From contig OU452231.1 of NCBI GenBank assembly GCA_911728455.2, positions 17,689,838 through 17,753,837 of the forward strand: a stretch of 64,000 nucleotides of DNA, read 5' to 3'. A model generated the notes under the pieces. The model ran no database searches. It was given only the letters and a program-made list of their open reading frames with translations, and was not told the DNA's origin. Within the stretch, counting starts at the first letter, position 1. Each line of letters begins with the position of its first letter. This document shows, one piece after another, positions 10,801 through 21,700 of this stretch. Made by a program: the position numbers and the translations under genes. This stretch comes from Marthasterias glacialis (Eukaryota > Echinodermata > Asteroidea > Forcipulatida > Asteriidae).

Positions 10801-13800
10801 ACAAGGTTAAGGACTGTACACGAGTGTTGAGGATTTTAATATCCAATCCACGGGTTGCTCTCCCAAATCCATCAAAATATTCCACTTTATGGTAACTCAA
10901 CACCCAAAGATGGAATATGCCGGCCCTCATCCTAAAAGTGGGTTGGTCGGGGATAAAGTATGAAACGATCAGGCGAACCACGCAATAGATTTTGGAAGAT
11001 TTGGTATAGAAACTTGTCAGTTGAACCATGAACCGACGTGTGGTGCTCCACAGCACAAAAATTGTGTTTGGAGAAAATCGGGGTTGAATTAGAACTACTT
11101 TCTAAACTGCTGTTTCGGAGGCTGCTTACTAATTTGTAAATTTATTTTTTTCAATGGGTAAAGTGGCGTATCGTGATACAACACTTTGTGGAAACGCAAA
11201 ATGGCAAATCTAGTGATGTGTTGGTCAAGCTAATTAGTGTAATTACAGAACTATTATGTGTTAGGTCCTGAAACATGCTGAAAATGTTAACAGTAATGAG
11301 TATATCAATAATTCATTGTGTGCTGGGTAAAAGGGTGTAAGGTCTTACGTCTTTTTACCCGGCCCATAAAGTATTTTGTCCCAGTATTAAAAGAACGAAG
11401 CAATAAAATGGCCCCTGATATGAAAAATATGGCATCATTAATTTGTTGCTAGAATTAATCCAAAGACAAGTTTTCCCATTCCCAGGCAGAATTTAACCTT
11501 CCTAAAATAACTTTTGAACGGCAAAACATTGATCAAAGTTTCCTGCTCAGTTTTCTTGAAACACCAAATTTCACATGATTTGCCTACACCCTTTTACCAG
11601 GAACTTGTTGTTACGTCCTTTAACCGGGCACACAACGAATTTGTTTTTAAAAAAAAGGATTCACCATATTGTGTGATTTTTTACCCATACCTCTGTTCAT
11701 GGTGCGACTGACAAATTTAAATATACCTGAAACATAATTTTGTAAAAACATCTGTTAACTTGTGAGCTGATTTTATATACATTTTCACTGTTGGCAGGCT
11801 TTAACTGAAACTGCTGTAACAAGAATTGTCATGCCGGCTCCAATCCTACTGATTCCATCAGTTATAATGACATTTGTAGAAAACAAGTAAGTGCAATAAT
11901 TGACATTATTTGTTGTTCAAGTATTCACATGGCATTCACACTGATCAGAACATCCACTACCAACCCCCCCCCCCCCAGCAGTCTAGTGCACGGGACTCAT
12001 GCTTTGGAGTTTTTGATTAATAGAATGTACATTCGAGGACCGGTCTTGACACTTGTGTCCTTGAGCAAGACACTTAACCATTATAGCACTTCGTCCTTTG
12101 GATGGGACAAAACGCCGTAGGTCCCGTTTCTTGTGTCATGCGCATAAAAGAACCCAGTTACACTTTTTGCTAAGAGAAGGGGCTTGCCCCGGTATGTTTC
12201 TGGTACAGTTAGCAGCAGATTGCACCGCATCACCCAGTAAAAACCCGTACAATGTGCTAGTAAATGGGTCTTATAACCCAAAAACTTGACATGCCCAAAT
12301 GAGTGCTTTAAATCCTGTGCCAAAGTCGCTACATAAATGACTGATAGTATTATTATTAAGACTAAAATAACCCCTTTCTCTGCATCAATTAAAGCCTCAA
12401 CTGTCTTTATTTCTTCCCAGGACCAAGTTCCTGAAGCGTTTTCCAAGAATGCATTTACCTCTTCAGATTGTAGTATGTACTGCTTCCTTTGCCTTCGCTC
12501 TCCCTCTAGCCATTAGTCTCTTCCCGCAATTCTCAAAGGTAAACATTTACAATACTCTGGTTTCAAAGTTCAAGATTCAACCTCCTTATCGCTCGTCAGG
12601 GGGGGAAATGAAGTGGCTGTTGTCAACTGCTTACCAACCAAAAGGACCTGTGGTATCAATGTAAAAAGTGGTAATGACCTCAGTTCATTTTAAGCACTTT
12701 TAGGGGGAACATTGGCTGTTGTAAACGGCTTACCAACCAAAATGACCTGTGGTATCAATGTAAAAAGTGGTGATGAGCTCAGTTCATTTTAAGCACTTTT
12801 AGGGGGAACATTGGCTGTTGTAAACTGCTTACCAACCAAAATGGTATCAATGTAAAAAGTTGTCATGACCTCAGTTCTTGTGAAGTATATTTAGGGTTAA
12901 AAAAAGAATTGGCTGTTCACCAACCAAATGCTCACCAAGCAAATGACCAGTGGTATAAATGCAAAATGTGGTAAATGTCTCTTTTTATGACCCTAGCAGT
13001 GTCTTTTTTCAAAGGCTGAATGAAAAGTGAAAGACCTTTGGACTCTCGCAAGAGGTTGTGATTAGTTCAAGCTAATAGACGCAGAATGTAACAAGTCATT
13101 CTAGTGAAAAAAATAAAATTAGCTGCTTACTATCCACAAGGACCTGTTGTATAAATGCAAAAAATTGTCAATGGCCTCACATTTCGACCCTAGCAGAGTC
13201 TTTCTCAAAGGCTAAATGACAACATAGCACAACTCACAATGCTGACACACAATGCTAATGGGAAGTAACTATTACCAGTAAACTTGCCGATACTACCATG
13301 TGTAAATCTCTTTTGGGCAGAGTGTTTGGAACAGTGTACTCTGCTGGTTTTGTAGTAGTATAACTAGTTCTAAGTTGCTACTCAAAAACTCATCTGATGT
13401 CACAATTCTTCAAAGATGATGTACCTTTGTAGTTGCATTGTATGAAGCCTATTTGAAATTGCATCAGTTTATTATTGTTTGCATTAATATTTTCTTTGTC
13501 TCCACGCCTTGAGCACCCAGAAGAGTGGATGTACGCACTACAAATCTTTATTATTATTATTGTTATTATTATTATTATTATTGTGTCTTAAGATGAGCAG
13601 AGTTTACTGTTCGAAACACCAAGACCCAACAACTCTTCTAAAGCCAAGACTCCTCCCAAAAGAGATTCACATGTGGTCGTCCAAGTTTAATCTTCCTATT
13701 ATCCACACCATGCAGCGCTTCAAACATCAGCCACAAGCTAATGTTTTGAAAGGACATAGATTAAAATCACAGCCTCCAAAGCAAATGTTAAATTTGATCG

Positions 13801-14023
13801 TCAGTTTTGAAAAGAGGGTGGCTTCGGCTTTATCATGAATGAAATTCTTTGACTTCATTCATTTTTGGGATGAGATCAAAGGAAAATCTAATGTCACAAG
13901 AGTATAGAGCTACTGTAGATCTAATAATCTGGATATCCTTTTTAGGTTTCTACATCTAAGCTTGAACCAGAGATCCAAGCAGCCACGTCAGAGGACACGG
14001 TTAGCTACAATAAAGGCCTATAA
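4892..14023 (+). CDS. SFXN5: Sideroflexin-5, complete gene, 12 coding exons
   Basis: Coding exons: 4892-4966, 5285-5353, 5745-5849, 6482-6536, 7434-7513, 8364-8420, 8976-9041, 9768-9858, 10561-10676, 11798-11886, 12421-12538, 13946-14023. All introns are GT-AG. Their phases are 0,0,0,1,0,0,0,1,0,2,0, and the exons sum to 999 nt (332 residues plus TAA). Human SFXN5 is about 340 residues. Family hallmarks are [14 protein letters not shown] (about 32-45), [10 protein letters not shown], the HPDT motif (87-90) followed by [35 protein letters not shown] (129-147), [28 protein letters not shown], and the C-terminal LEPEI...YNKGL end. The [13 protein letters not shown] and [15 protein letters not shown] wording points to SFXN5 rather than SFXN1-4. 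Hydrophobic segments near 103-128, 155-176, 250-265 and 285-303 fit a multipass mitochondrial inner-membrane protein. The family transports serine and possibly other small metabolites; the substrate of SFXN5 is less certain. The start is the first ATG, with a short polar N-terminus and no cleavable signal, as in the family. Confidence 0.95.
6650..6801. repeat. CpG-rich foldback element in SFXN5 intron 4
   Basis: The left arm TACACCACCGCAGCTACGGC...CCGCAAGCGTGCG pairs with the right arm GCACGTGTGCGGCGGCC...GCTGCGGTGG..AACGTGTA. The element is markedly richer in C, G and CpG than the AT-rich intron around it. No coding capacity; structure of a MITE. Confidence 0.7.
6975..7325 (+). mobile_element. 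tRNA-Leu-derived SINE (family A), full length
   Basis: The head resembles tRNA-Leu(CAA) with its long variable arm: GGCTGAGCAGTCTAG (A box), ACTAGACTCAAGCTCTGG, then GATCAGCAGAGTG and the B box GGTTCGAGTC. A core follows (ACTTGTGTCCTTAAGCAAGA, then CTTAACCATTATTGC), then AATGCACGTAAAAGATCCCAG and a 3' end GATAAAGCGCTATGATTATT that runs into ATT repeats. It lies in SFXN5 intron 4, in the sense orientation, 108 bp before exon 5. Confidence 0.85.
7721..8070. repeat. Foldback MITE in SFXN5 intron 5
   Basis: Arms of about 125 bp (7721-7846 and 7948-8070) are reverse complements around a spacer of about 100 bp. Shared words include GGTACAATGACTT, TTAGTCACAAGTT, CTTAAATTTGAATTCCTCAG, ACTATA and ATGATT.GGG. 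It is about 350 bp long with no coding capacity. Confidence 0.85.
9210..9556. repeat. 23-bp minisatellite in SFXN5 intron 7
   Basis: Eight well-kept head-to-tail units of 23 bp start at 9364, 9387, 9410, 9433, 9456, 9479, 9502 and 9525 (GGTTCGGACATTGAGTGACC plus ATT). Degenerate units extend left to about 9210. Because 23 is not a multiple of 3, the array cycles through frames and yields a spurious open frame on the minus strand. Confidence 0.95.
10158..10400. repeat. Two-copy tandem duplication (116-bp period) in SFXN5 intron 8
   Basis: The block beginning TGCACATGAAGTCATTTGAG at 10173 recurs at 10289 with only a few substitutions. Both copies contain AGTAGGGCGCCCTC, GCTGGAGGTCAAAAGAAGG, GCCCATCATGTGCGCCGTG and AAGATGTGCGCTTTCCAT. 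A more distant relative is at 14899-15035, so the unit belongs to a dispersed family. Confidence 0.9.
11308..11643. repeat. Foldback MITE in SFXN5 intron 9
   Basis: The left end AATTCATTGTGTGCTGGGTA, then AAAGGGTGTA, pairs with the right-end block TACACCCTTTTACCAG ... AACCGGGCACACAACGAATT. The arms have partly rearranged internal words (ACCCGG, TTACGTC), indicating a moderately old element of about 335 bp. Confidence 0.7.
11977..12358 (+). mobile_element. tRNA-Leu-derived SINE (family A), full length
   Basis: Same segment order as 6975-7325: AGCAGTCTAGTGCACGGGAC head, the core ACTTGTGTCCTTGAGCAAGA and CTTAACCATTATAGC, then GATGGGACAAAACGCCGTAG, AAGAGAAGGGGCTTGCCCCG, and a tail ending CGCTACATAAATGACTG before ATT repeats. 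It lies in SFXN5 intron 10, sense orientation, about 60 bp before exon 11. A run of 13 C (11964-11976) abuts its 5' end. Confidence 0.85.
12600..13225. repeat. 99-bp tandem array in SFXN5 intron 11
   Basis: GGCTGTTGT... units start at 12615, 12714 and 12813 (spacing 99) with diverged units from 12911. Each carries GCTTACCAACCAAAA, GTGGTATCAATGTAAAAAGT and AGTTCATTTTAAGCACTTTT. A further diverged double-size repeat follows: 12911-13020 and 13117-13215 share ACC.GT.GTATAAATGCAAAA, GACCCTAGCAG.GTCTTT and TCAAAGGCT.AATGA. Confidence 0.9.
13505..13585. repeat. (ATT)n microsatellite, likely SINE tail remnant
   Basis: An ATT-repeat run follows GTACGCACTACAAATCTTT, resembling the 3' end of the family A SINEs. 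It lies in SFXN5 intron 11. Confidence 0.55.
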
Positions 14024-14120
14024 AATGGTAAGTCCACAATAACTTCCAAGTGATCAGAGCAGATTTTAGGTCATTTTCATACACCCTGTGATAAGTTTTC
14101 CACCATTACTGAGACGCATT

Positions 14121-14345
14121 CTAATAATAATACGCAGTTCTTATATAGCGATTTATCACATCCGATGAGCATCTCAAAGCACTTTGTATTTTTTCTTGCA
14201 ATGTATGCAGAGTTACGTTTTGAAGTATGAGACCTGTTCCTTTACATAGCCCCATGTAATGATTTACAAGGTGCTGTGGCACAATCTGCAGCCGATCAAA
14301 CCAGGAGCACCTATCTTTAATTTGCTGTTGCTTTGAAAGAGTGAG
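14121..14345 (-). mobile_element. SINE family A, 5'-truncated, antisense, just after SFXN5
   Basis: Read on the minus strand it has CCTGGTTTGATCGGCTGCAG, GCACCTTGTAAATCATTACA, ACAGGTCTCATACTTCAAAA and a 3' end AATCGCTATATAAGAACTGC running into ATT repeats. This corresponds to the 3' half of 6975-7325. The tRNA head and core are absent. Confidence 0.7.
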
Positions 14346-14898
14346 CATCTACTTCAAGAGTGTTCACATGTACTTTTTTATTTCTTAAGACTGGACAGTT
14401 GGAGAGATTTTACTCCAAATTTGATAGAATGAAGTCCAAAATGTAGTGCTGTACCATCCCTGATAACCCCATGCAGACCTGTGTAGCTGTAGTACTACAG
14501 CTACACTACGTAGTGTCTCCTTCAACCGTCTTTACTTTTTTTTGGGGGGGGGGGGTAAGATCGCAGAACTTTGCTCGTTAGTGGTTTTGAACTATGTGGG
14601 CATTTTCTTTACATTTGTACAGACCATTTGTACAATACCCCAGCTAGTTTGCACTCTGAACAGACAACTAGTAGATTGTCATGTTAGACTAAGTTTCAGC
14701 GATTGTAATGTAGATCCAAATGAATGTAGATGTGCATGGTAACCTCAGTGTAATTGATGAATAGCTGTGTTTCTTTGTGTGTGTGTGGACATTCTGTTCA
14801 AACCACTTGAACTCCGAACCTGCTAGGGAGCTAGTTAATCAGACAAATCATTTGTGTGTTTTTTTTTTTTTAATGGTCTATGCAGATGATGTCACCGG

Positions 14899-15035
14899 AC
14901 TAGGGTACCCTTCTCTCTTGGAGGTCAAAAGAACAGGTTCTCATCGGCCTCCAACAAGTGCACCACGTGACACAGCTGTGGGCTTCCATTGTTTCACCAT
15001 GGTTTTACCTCCAAGATGGCAGCAAGATGAACAAA
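14899..15035 (+). repeat. Dispersed copy of the 10.2-kb duplicated unit
   Basis: Shared landmarks with 10190-10430, in order, are TAGGGTACCCT, GGAGGTCAAAAGAA, GGTTCTCATCGGCC, GTGCACCACGTG, GGGCTTCCATTGTTTCA, GTTTTACCTCCAAGATGGC. The wholly open stretch across this copy has no recognisable protein and is treated as chance. Confidence 0.7.
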
Positions 15036-15880
15036 TTGTTCAAAGCACCTCCAGACACAGGTATCAAATGGAAAAATGTGCCAGGCGAAACATCTCAAGG
15101 CAGATTGGGTTAATCTACCTTATTCGCAATCTTCCACCTGACGTTCTTGCAAATTTTATTTTCCTGTCCTTGTGTATTTCGGTCCCTTCAAAATCTTACT
15201 TTTTATCATGTGTAATTTTATGTGATTTGTAAACTATTTTTGTATTGCTGATAAGTATATTAACTCGATGTTAACGAGTAAGTATTCAAACTAATCTGTT
15301 AAGAATTATGCACAATATTTTTGATGACAATATTTTTACATTTAGAGGTAGTTTACTTTTGAATGACTTTTAAATTTGTACTTTCATGAGATGAGAAGTG
15401 TTTGAAGGAAAGGGTTCACCTTCGGGAGATTCAGTCCTTAAATCACATGCATTATAAATGCTGTGTCTAAAGGAAATAGGTTAGAATGTGGGGCATTGGT
15501 CTTCTTGAGAAGTAGATTCTTCATAAATGCTGTTATTTTGAGAGAGACATTGGGGTGGGGGCCTGTCCTGCATTGTTTCTCCCTATTTTTTGGGGGGAGA
15601 GAGATTGGGGGTTGGTGCATGAATAGTGCATGACAACTGCCTCTTATCAGGGCCAGCAGCACTATGTAAGAGAGGTGATCACGTGGTGCTACTGCAATCC
15701 TATGTCATACTCGCAACCAAATCACAGATTATTACCAATATGTTTTCTCAGAAGTTTGACCATCAGTTTCATTGAGGTTTCCACGGGTTAGCTTTCTATT
15801 GAAAACCCAGGTTATGACTTGATAAACTAACACCTCAACACAAAATAATTAAAAAATAAAGGACAACCCCATAGTACCAC

Positions 15881-18660
15881 TCGCAGTATTATATGCTAAA
15901 TAAGTCCAGGATGTTGTTAAAGGCTGGAGTTAAAAGCTGGAGTTAATGTCGTGCCAAGGGCGAACAATTGTGAGAAAAGTCAGATGAACCTAAGAGAAAA
16001 CGAAAAACTCCATGCCACAGTGAGCAAAAATTATGTCATTAACATCACAGTGTCTTTTGATTAATTGAACCAATGAGTGGAAAATGTAAAAGGGTAAGAT
16101 GGTTATTAGATATGCTGAATGGAATATCCAAGAAGGCAAGATTTGTGGGTTTTGAAATATTGGATTATTAATTCTCATTTACAAAAATAAACAGCAAACA
16201 ATTTGATGCTGTTTCAGCACCTTTAATTAAAAATTATACTAAAATATTTTTGTTATTAAAAACAAATTATTTATATATTTTTTATAAATCAAATAAAAAC
16301 ATGTACTAAAATTTAGGGTGGATAAATAAAGTTGACTAACATGAACGATAGCTGCCTGGGCCTCAGAAAATATTGTAACGAATGACCGCATAAAGCGCGC
16401 CCTCTGTAACTTGTAAGCCCGTGGTGACTGACGTGACGTCATACGCAACTTTTTTGTCGACCAGGGGTTCGCACTGGGGGCGACGTACGTAGTTTTGACT
16501 GCAATCGTAAAGGGCTATAATCTAGGATGCTGACATTCTTAGTGGTCGTGAACGTTTTTCTTTCCTGCAATTTCAGCCAAAATGTTTCGAAACTGGAGAG
16601 AGCATGAATCGTGACAGGGTGAACCATATGCAGGCCATACGTAGCACAACTTTATGGACAGTGCAGAAAAACAGTACATGCATGACTTAGTGTTTTACAG
16701 CTTAAACATCATACAGCCATAAAACAGAAAGTGATAAAATCAGTATATACAACGTCATGTAAGTGACCGTTGAGAAAACGGTTTGTAACCGTGTATCATT
16801 TTCTCGAAGATGAGGGCGCTTCAAACTTTCCTGTTATTAATTTGCTAACAAAAGAAATCCAAGCTTTGAAATATCTATTGGAAAGCTGGGGGGAATTGGG
16901 CTGTTGTCATCAGTGCTTCGGCTGCACTAATATTCCTTGTTATCGTAAATAGTACTGAGCAATAGCCTACTTAAAGGGAAATTACATCATTTACAGACAG
17001 GAACAAGTTACTACAAAATAACTTACTTGACTGGGAGTACATATTGTTCCCAGGTATAATCAGTCAAATCGTTTCGCTAGGTGTTATTTCATTTTAAAGA
17101 AAATGTTATTTTGGTTTCATTTGTGAAACGATGGTCGGCCGACCATCGTTTGTAAAAAAAAAAAAAAAAAAATAGGTTTGGTTTGAACACGGATTCTTTA
17201 TCTGCATGGAAATTAACCGCTGCAGATTTTCGCCAATATTTCAAAAACGCTTCCACCTTTTAAAATGAAATGTTCACAAAAATAAATGTTCTAGTACTGT
17301 GGCTTATTTTGCCAATGTGTTGGTAATACGATATTACAAAATTACACTCTCATTCAAAGTAAATGTTTCCCAAGATCGTGATCATCCTGGAGTTTGTGAG
17401 ACTGTACACAGGCGCATTGCGCCACACCGGTAATATCCGCCGTACTGTTTGCGCGCTCTCATGCTCGGGCATTAATTATAGGTCTTCCACAACTTTGTCC
17501 CTGCCAGTTTCTCCCCAGCGCAGGAAATGAACGGTGTTATGTAGGAACCTCATTATGATGTCTAAAGTCAAGTAATTGCCCCTCTTTTTTTTTCTTTTTT
17601 TTTTTTGTGCATGGTCTTTCCCTCACTGCGTGGCTTGTGGGAGGATTCGCTCAGTTGGGCGCAGAAACAAAATTGGAAACCTTTTGTCGATATTGTACAC
17701 ACCCGGTCCTCACAACAAAGGCCCAGGTTGATGTAAAACTTCTGTTATTATACCATGCATATCCTATAATATCCTGTAATGAATAACCGAAAAACCATGT
17801 CAACTCATCCATCAAATGAACTTTTTTTTTGCACGAGAAGAAAGGTCCTCAATCACATCGATTGAGGAGGGAAAACAAGCCCATTGCAAAGATCGAGTAA
17901 TACTCGACTGTAATGGGGGAGCTTTGGCCATGTTTCGGATCGTCCATCGCCTGCGGATACCAGGAATAATTGCCTCACACAGGTGTCACCTACTTTGACG
18001 ACTTTCTCGCTGATGCCAAAATTTCAATTTGTAAAGAAAGCGGGGCATTCAGTTTATTATGATGGGGGAATGTTAGACAACTTTACCTTAAAAGTCAGAA
18101 GAAGAATGTTATTGTAAATCGCATTAAGCTCGTGCTTTCTGGGGGGGGGGGGATTTCAAAGCAAGATTGGTGAACATTTTAACACGCGTGTTTGACGTGC
18201 GTGCACTTTTCCTCTGTGACAAAACTAATCGGGGAAATTAGTATGGATGTACACGTATCTTGTGACTACAATTTGTGATAGTAATCCTTATGTCCAAAAA
18301 GCAATAACAAATATTGAGTTTTACGTCATCAAAAATGGGCTTACAGTGTGCTGCAGCTCACCTCGGCTTGCTCACATTCAATTTGGTGAGAAGGCTGGCA
18401 CACCTAGCCCTGGATACCTTCAGTTTCGTGTAAAATATACTACAGTGTAGAACACAGAGAAAAAGTCCTACACAGGTCTAGGCTACACCATGATAAGAAT
18501 GTATCGCCACTTTTTTTTTAAGAAGTAGGCCTACCGGTATGTTTATCAAGTTAATCTTAAGTGGAGAAAACACGACATGACAGTAACTGGTTTTGTTTGT
18601 GTCTTATATAGTCTGTCGTCTTCCTTATAAAAGTTGTTTTTTTTGTGACAACTTGGGACA
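15881..18660. other. Intergenic, no coding exon seen
   Basis: AT-rich DNA. It holds a consensus CRE (TGACGTCA, 16434-16441), a 26-bp perfect palindrome (17126-17151) followed by an A-run, T-rich tracts, and a 12-G tract (18141-18152). No conserved peptide was recognised on either strand. Confidence 0.5.
17126..17151. repeat. 26-bp perfect palindrome
   Basis: AAACGATGGTCGG is followed directly by its exact reverse complement, with no loop. A run of about 18 A starts a few bases downstream. It could extrude as a cruciform or bind a symmetric dimer. No second copy was noticed in the window. Confidence 0.95.
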
Positions 18661-18666
18661 TTAATG

Positions 18667-18745
18667 ACTACATTTTTTTTTTGACTCAACAAAGAAAAAT
18701 TGACTGGAGAGGGATTTGAACCAACGCCCCGGATTAACGTACCGG
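18667..18745 (-). mobile_element. tRNA-derived SINE (family B), partial
   Basis: On the minus strand: AGAGCCCCGGTACGTTAATC, GGGGCGTTGGTTCAAATCCC, TCCAGTCAATTTTTCTTTG. This parallels 58953-59045 through the B box, the acceptor end TCCAGTC and the following AATTTTTCTTTG. The 5' part of the tRNA head is diverged. A similar tail (TTCTTTGTTCACCCCAAAG) occurs on the plus strand near 18900. Confidence 0.65.
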
Positions 18746-21700
18746 GGCTCTATACTATTCGACCCGTGAACTTGCCGTGTAGCCAGGGATCACACCCCAA
18801 GTAAACACTACAACCATACAGCTATAATTGATATAGCTCTATGGATATAACCTGAGGGAAGCGGCAGGAGATCACATTAAGGGGATGCGACCTGTCAGTT
18901 GTTCTTTGTTCACCCCAAAGTTTGAGTTAAAATTTACCCCTTCAGTATCGCTTTTGGTTTTATTGCTCAAGTCCCTTCTTGCCTCAGTTTGGAACTGTAT
19001 GGGGGGAAAACAAAGCGGTCTACCTTTCTGGTCATGGCCAGTGGAGGAGAAACCAAACAGCCACGGCTTACACTCCTGGTGTTGACCTGTGCAATATGGT
19101 AGAGGGAACAAAATTATAAGTACCCTGTGATTTTATCAGAGTATATTTGGGTGAGTTCAGTCAATGTTCTGCCTATATTATTGTTCTATGAACACCTTTA
19201 TAAAATTATAGTGAAGGCATCTTCCATACAACTTATTACTACCAGAGGTTGGAAGGGATGTAGTCTGTTCCCATCCATAGAATTAGATTTAGAATTAGCA
19301 TCGCCATTCTGTGTAAATGGAACCAGACAATTCGAAGTTTGTTTAATTGTAATGGCACATTAATCAATGGACGCTTCGACGACTACCCGTCCCTTCACTT
19401 ACTATAATCAACCTATTAAACTATCTGGTTGCGGTAGATTAGGCACCATGGCCATGCACATACATGGAAGGTAAATTGAGCCGTCATCAACTTCAAAGTA
19501 AAAATCCATCATTAATTTTTGTGTCGTAAAAATGATTATTACCATTTGACAAAATCTTTACCAATTGCCCATGAAAATTGTTACTGGGGGTCGTAATTAA
19601 CTGCCGTCAGTACAACGACATTGCTTTGGCATCCGATGGACCAATTTACAGATTTCGGTGATTACCAACGCTTTCTGTCAGACCCGATTGATATTTGACG
19701 ACTCGGTGGGTTTGAAAGATTTGCTGTTTGTAAGTCGCAGGGCCATGGTAAGCTAAAGTGTCCAATTATTCTACCAAAAAGTACATAGACACCAAAACCA
19801 ATTTATCGCTCCAACAACACCCCTTCCTGTTAGCTACCACGGGACACGTAGTATTAGTTCTGCAACAGAGCACTCAATTTACTCCAGGTATTCATGCGCC
19901 CTCACGGGTAGCCAAACTTCTAAAATAATTAACATTCTTTGGAGAAACTGATCGGCGATATATATTTTTGTTTGGCTTTACAGGGATGTTTTTACGGTTA
20001 ATGAATATGATTTACGATATCCCCCAAATCAAATGTACTTTATTAGACCTTGGCTTGGGTGTGATTGTAAAAGTTACGATTGGAGATAAGTAAAAAAAAA
20101 AAAAATGGGGGAAATGTTTAATCGAGCGTGCAGACAATGGTGAGGCATTGCCCCGCTCATTCACAGTATTTATAGGCCTAGTTAGATTCTGTAAAGAATA
20201 TACCAGTAAAAAAAAGTTGTGACGTCAGCGTCATTGACGTCTGTCCCCATAATGTGTGGAAAGGCCGCATTCCTGTCTTTATTTCAACTTGAACACAAAG
20301 TTAATGAGGGCATTTTCTAGACACGAAGCACCCTGCCACCTGTTTTGGGTTCAAACTAAAGTGCATGTATATGACGTGGTTAACTTCTACCAATAATGTT
20401 GTGTGAGTAGATAGAATGAAAAGTGGGCTACATTTCGATAAACCATACCGGTAAACTTCAAGATGGCGCTTGCCAAAAATACATCTTGCCCTGTGCCGAT
20501 CGTTTGCATCAGATGACGCCAAAAGCTGCTGTAAAAGCTGCTGTAAATGCCTGCGGCATGCAACCCATTCTTTTTTAACTTTGGTCTTCCTACACCAGCA
20601 TGCGATGAATGACAATTTTTTGTTCATGTTACTTATCAACTACCAGTACTTCTTAAAAAACAAAACAAAACAACACAAACGCCCTACAAACAAAAAACAA
20701 ATTACTCTCCTCGTATGACTTCAAAAGCTAAAAGTTTATGGCTTCAGACATCCGAAAATAACTACGCATTACGGATGTCTTCCAAAGGTTAAACGTCTTC
20801 ATGACTTTCTTGGATGGTGAAGGCGTTGCAGTTATACTGATATACCATTTAGCTGTTTTCTTTTCTTTTCTTCTCTGCGTCTTTTAAAGCGTCTTCTAAC
20901 TTTCCAATCCCCGTTGATGACCTGTCAGACCCCATTCACGCTCATACGCTTCGCTGAAGCCCAAAGCACTCACGGCCGGATAATGACCGATTGCATGTCT
21001 ACCCACTTCCGGCTACAGTCAATAATACAATTGTGTTTCGCGTTTGCCATCCTCAATGCCGGGGGATTTGGAAGTGAAGAAGAAGGGGTGATGCTTTTTA
21101 TTTCTTCACTCTCAACTGTAACATTGATCAAGAAATTGGTGCTTTTAGGAAGCTTATTAAAGATTTGTCGAGGCTTCAATGGAGTCTTAGCAGAGGTTGT
21201 CAGGACAGCGTTTTTGCACATCTTGAGTGGCAGATCATGCCCGAGCTTTCCTGCCGTTGTTGTTTCTTTCAATCTGACGGCATTCAGCGCTATCCATTAC
21301 TTCCCCTACCACAAATACTCTTTAATTACATGAACATCTGAAAGGGGATTAGCCTGTCTAAAGCCTAATTTGACTCTAACGGACAGGCTGAATGGGGGTA
21401 TAGGCACAGTGCCAAACTCAATTTAGGACGAGAAGGAAGCCATGCGCAAGGTGGAAACTTCCAGCAACCTCCCTGCAATGAAGCACGAAGTCTTAGTTAT
21501 CAATCCAGTGTCATCGCCTTGCGAAAGGAATGACGTCACGGAAACGGTAGTTAAAAGGGGGTTTGAATAACACGTGGTACATCATGGGTGCATTGGCCGG
21601 GACAGTTATTGTACTATTGATGTGAGCCAATTATAAGCTGTTCTTTCAAAATTACGCGTTTTTGTTTGTTTTCTTTTCTTTGTTGATTTATTTGTTTGTT

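Larger units (their letters stand above)
14024..15880 (+). other. SFXN5 3' UTR and downstream flank
   Basis: No AATAAA was seen in the first 1.8 kb after the stop codon. The first clear hexamer is AATAAA at 15855-15860, with more at 16186-16191 and 16325-16330. The 3' UTR may therefore be long and include the antisense SINE fragment at 14121-14345, or a variant polyadenylation signal may be used. A 12-G tract is at 14544-14555. No coding exon was recognised. Confidence 0.4.

Noticed and set aside
14777..15232. 151-codon open frame after SFXN5
   Set aside because: Much of it overlaps a dispersed repeat related to 10158-10400, and no protein family is recognisable.
20914..21333. 139-codon open frame (plus) overlapping a 100-codon frame (minus)
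   Set aside because: Neither translation shows a recognisable motif, and the overlap on both strands suggests GC-richer non-coding DNA.
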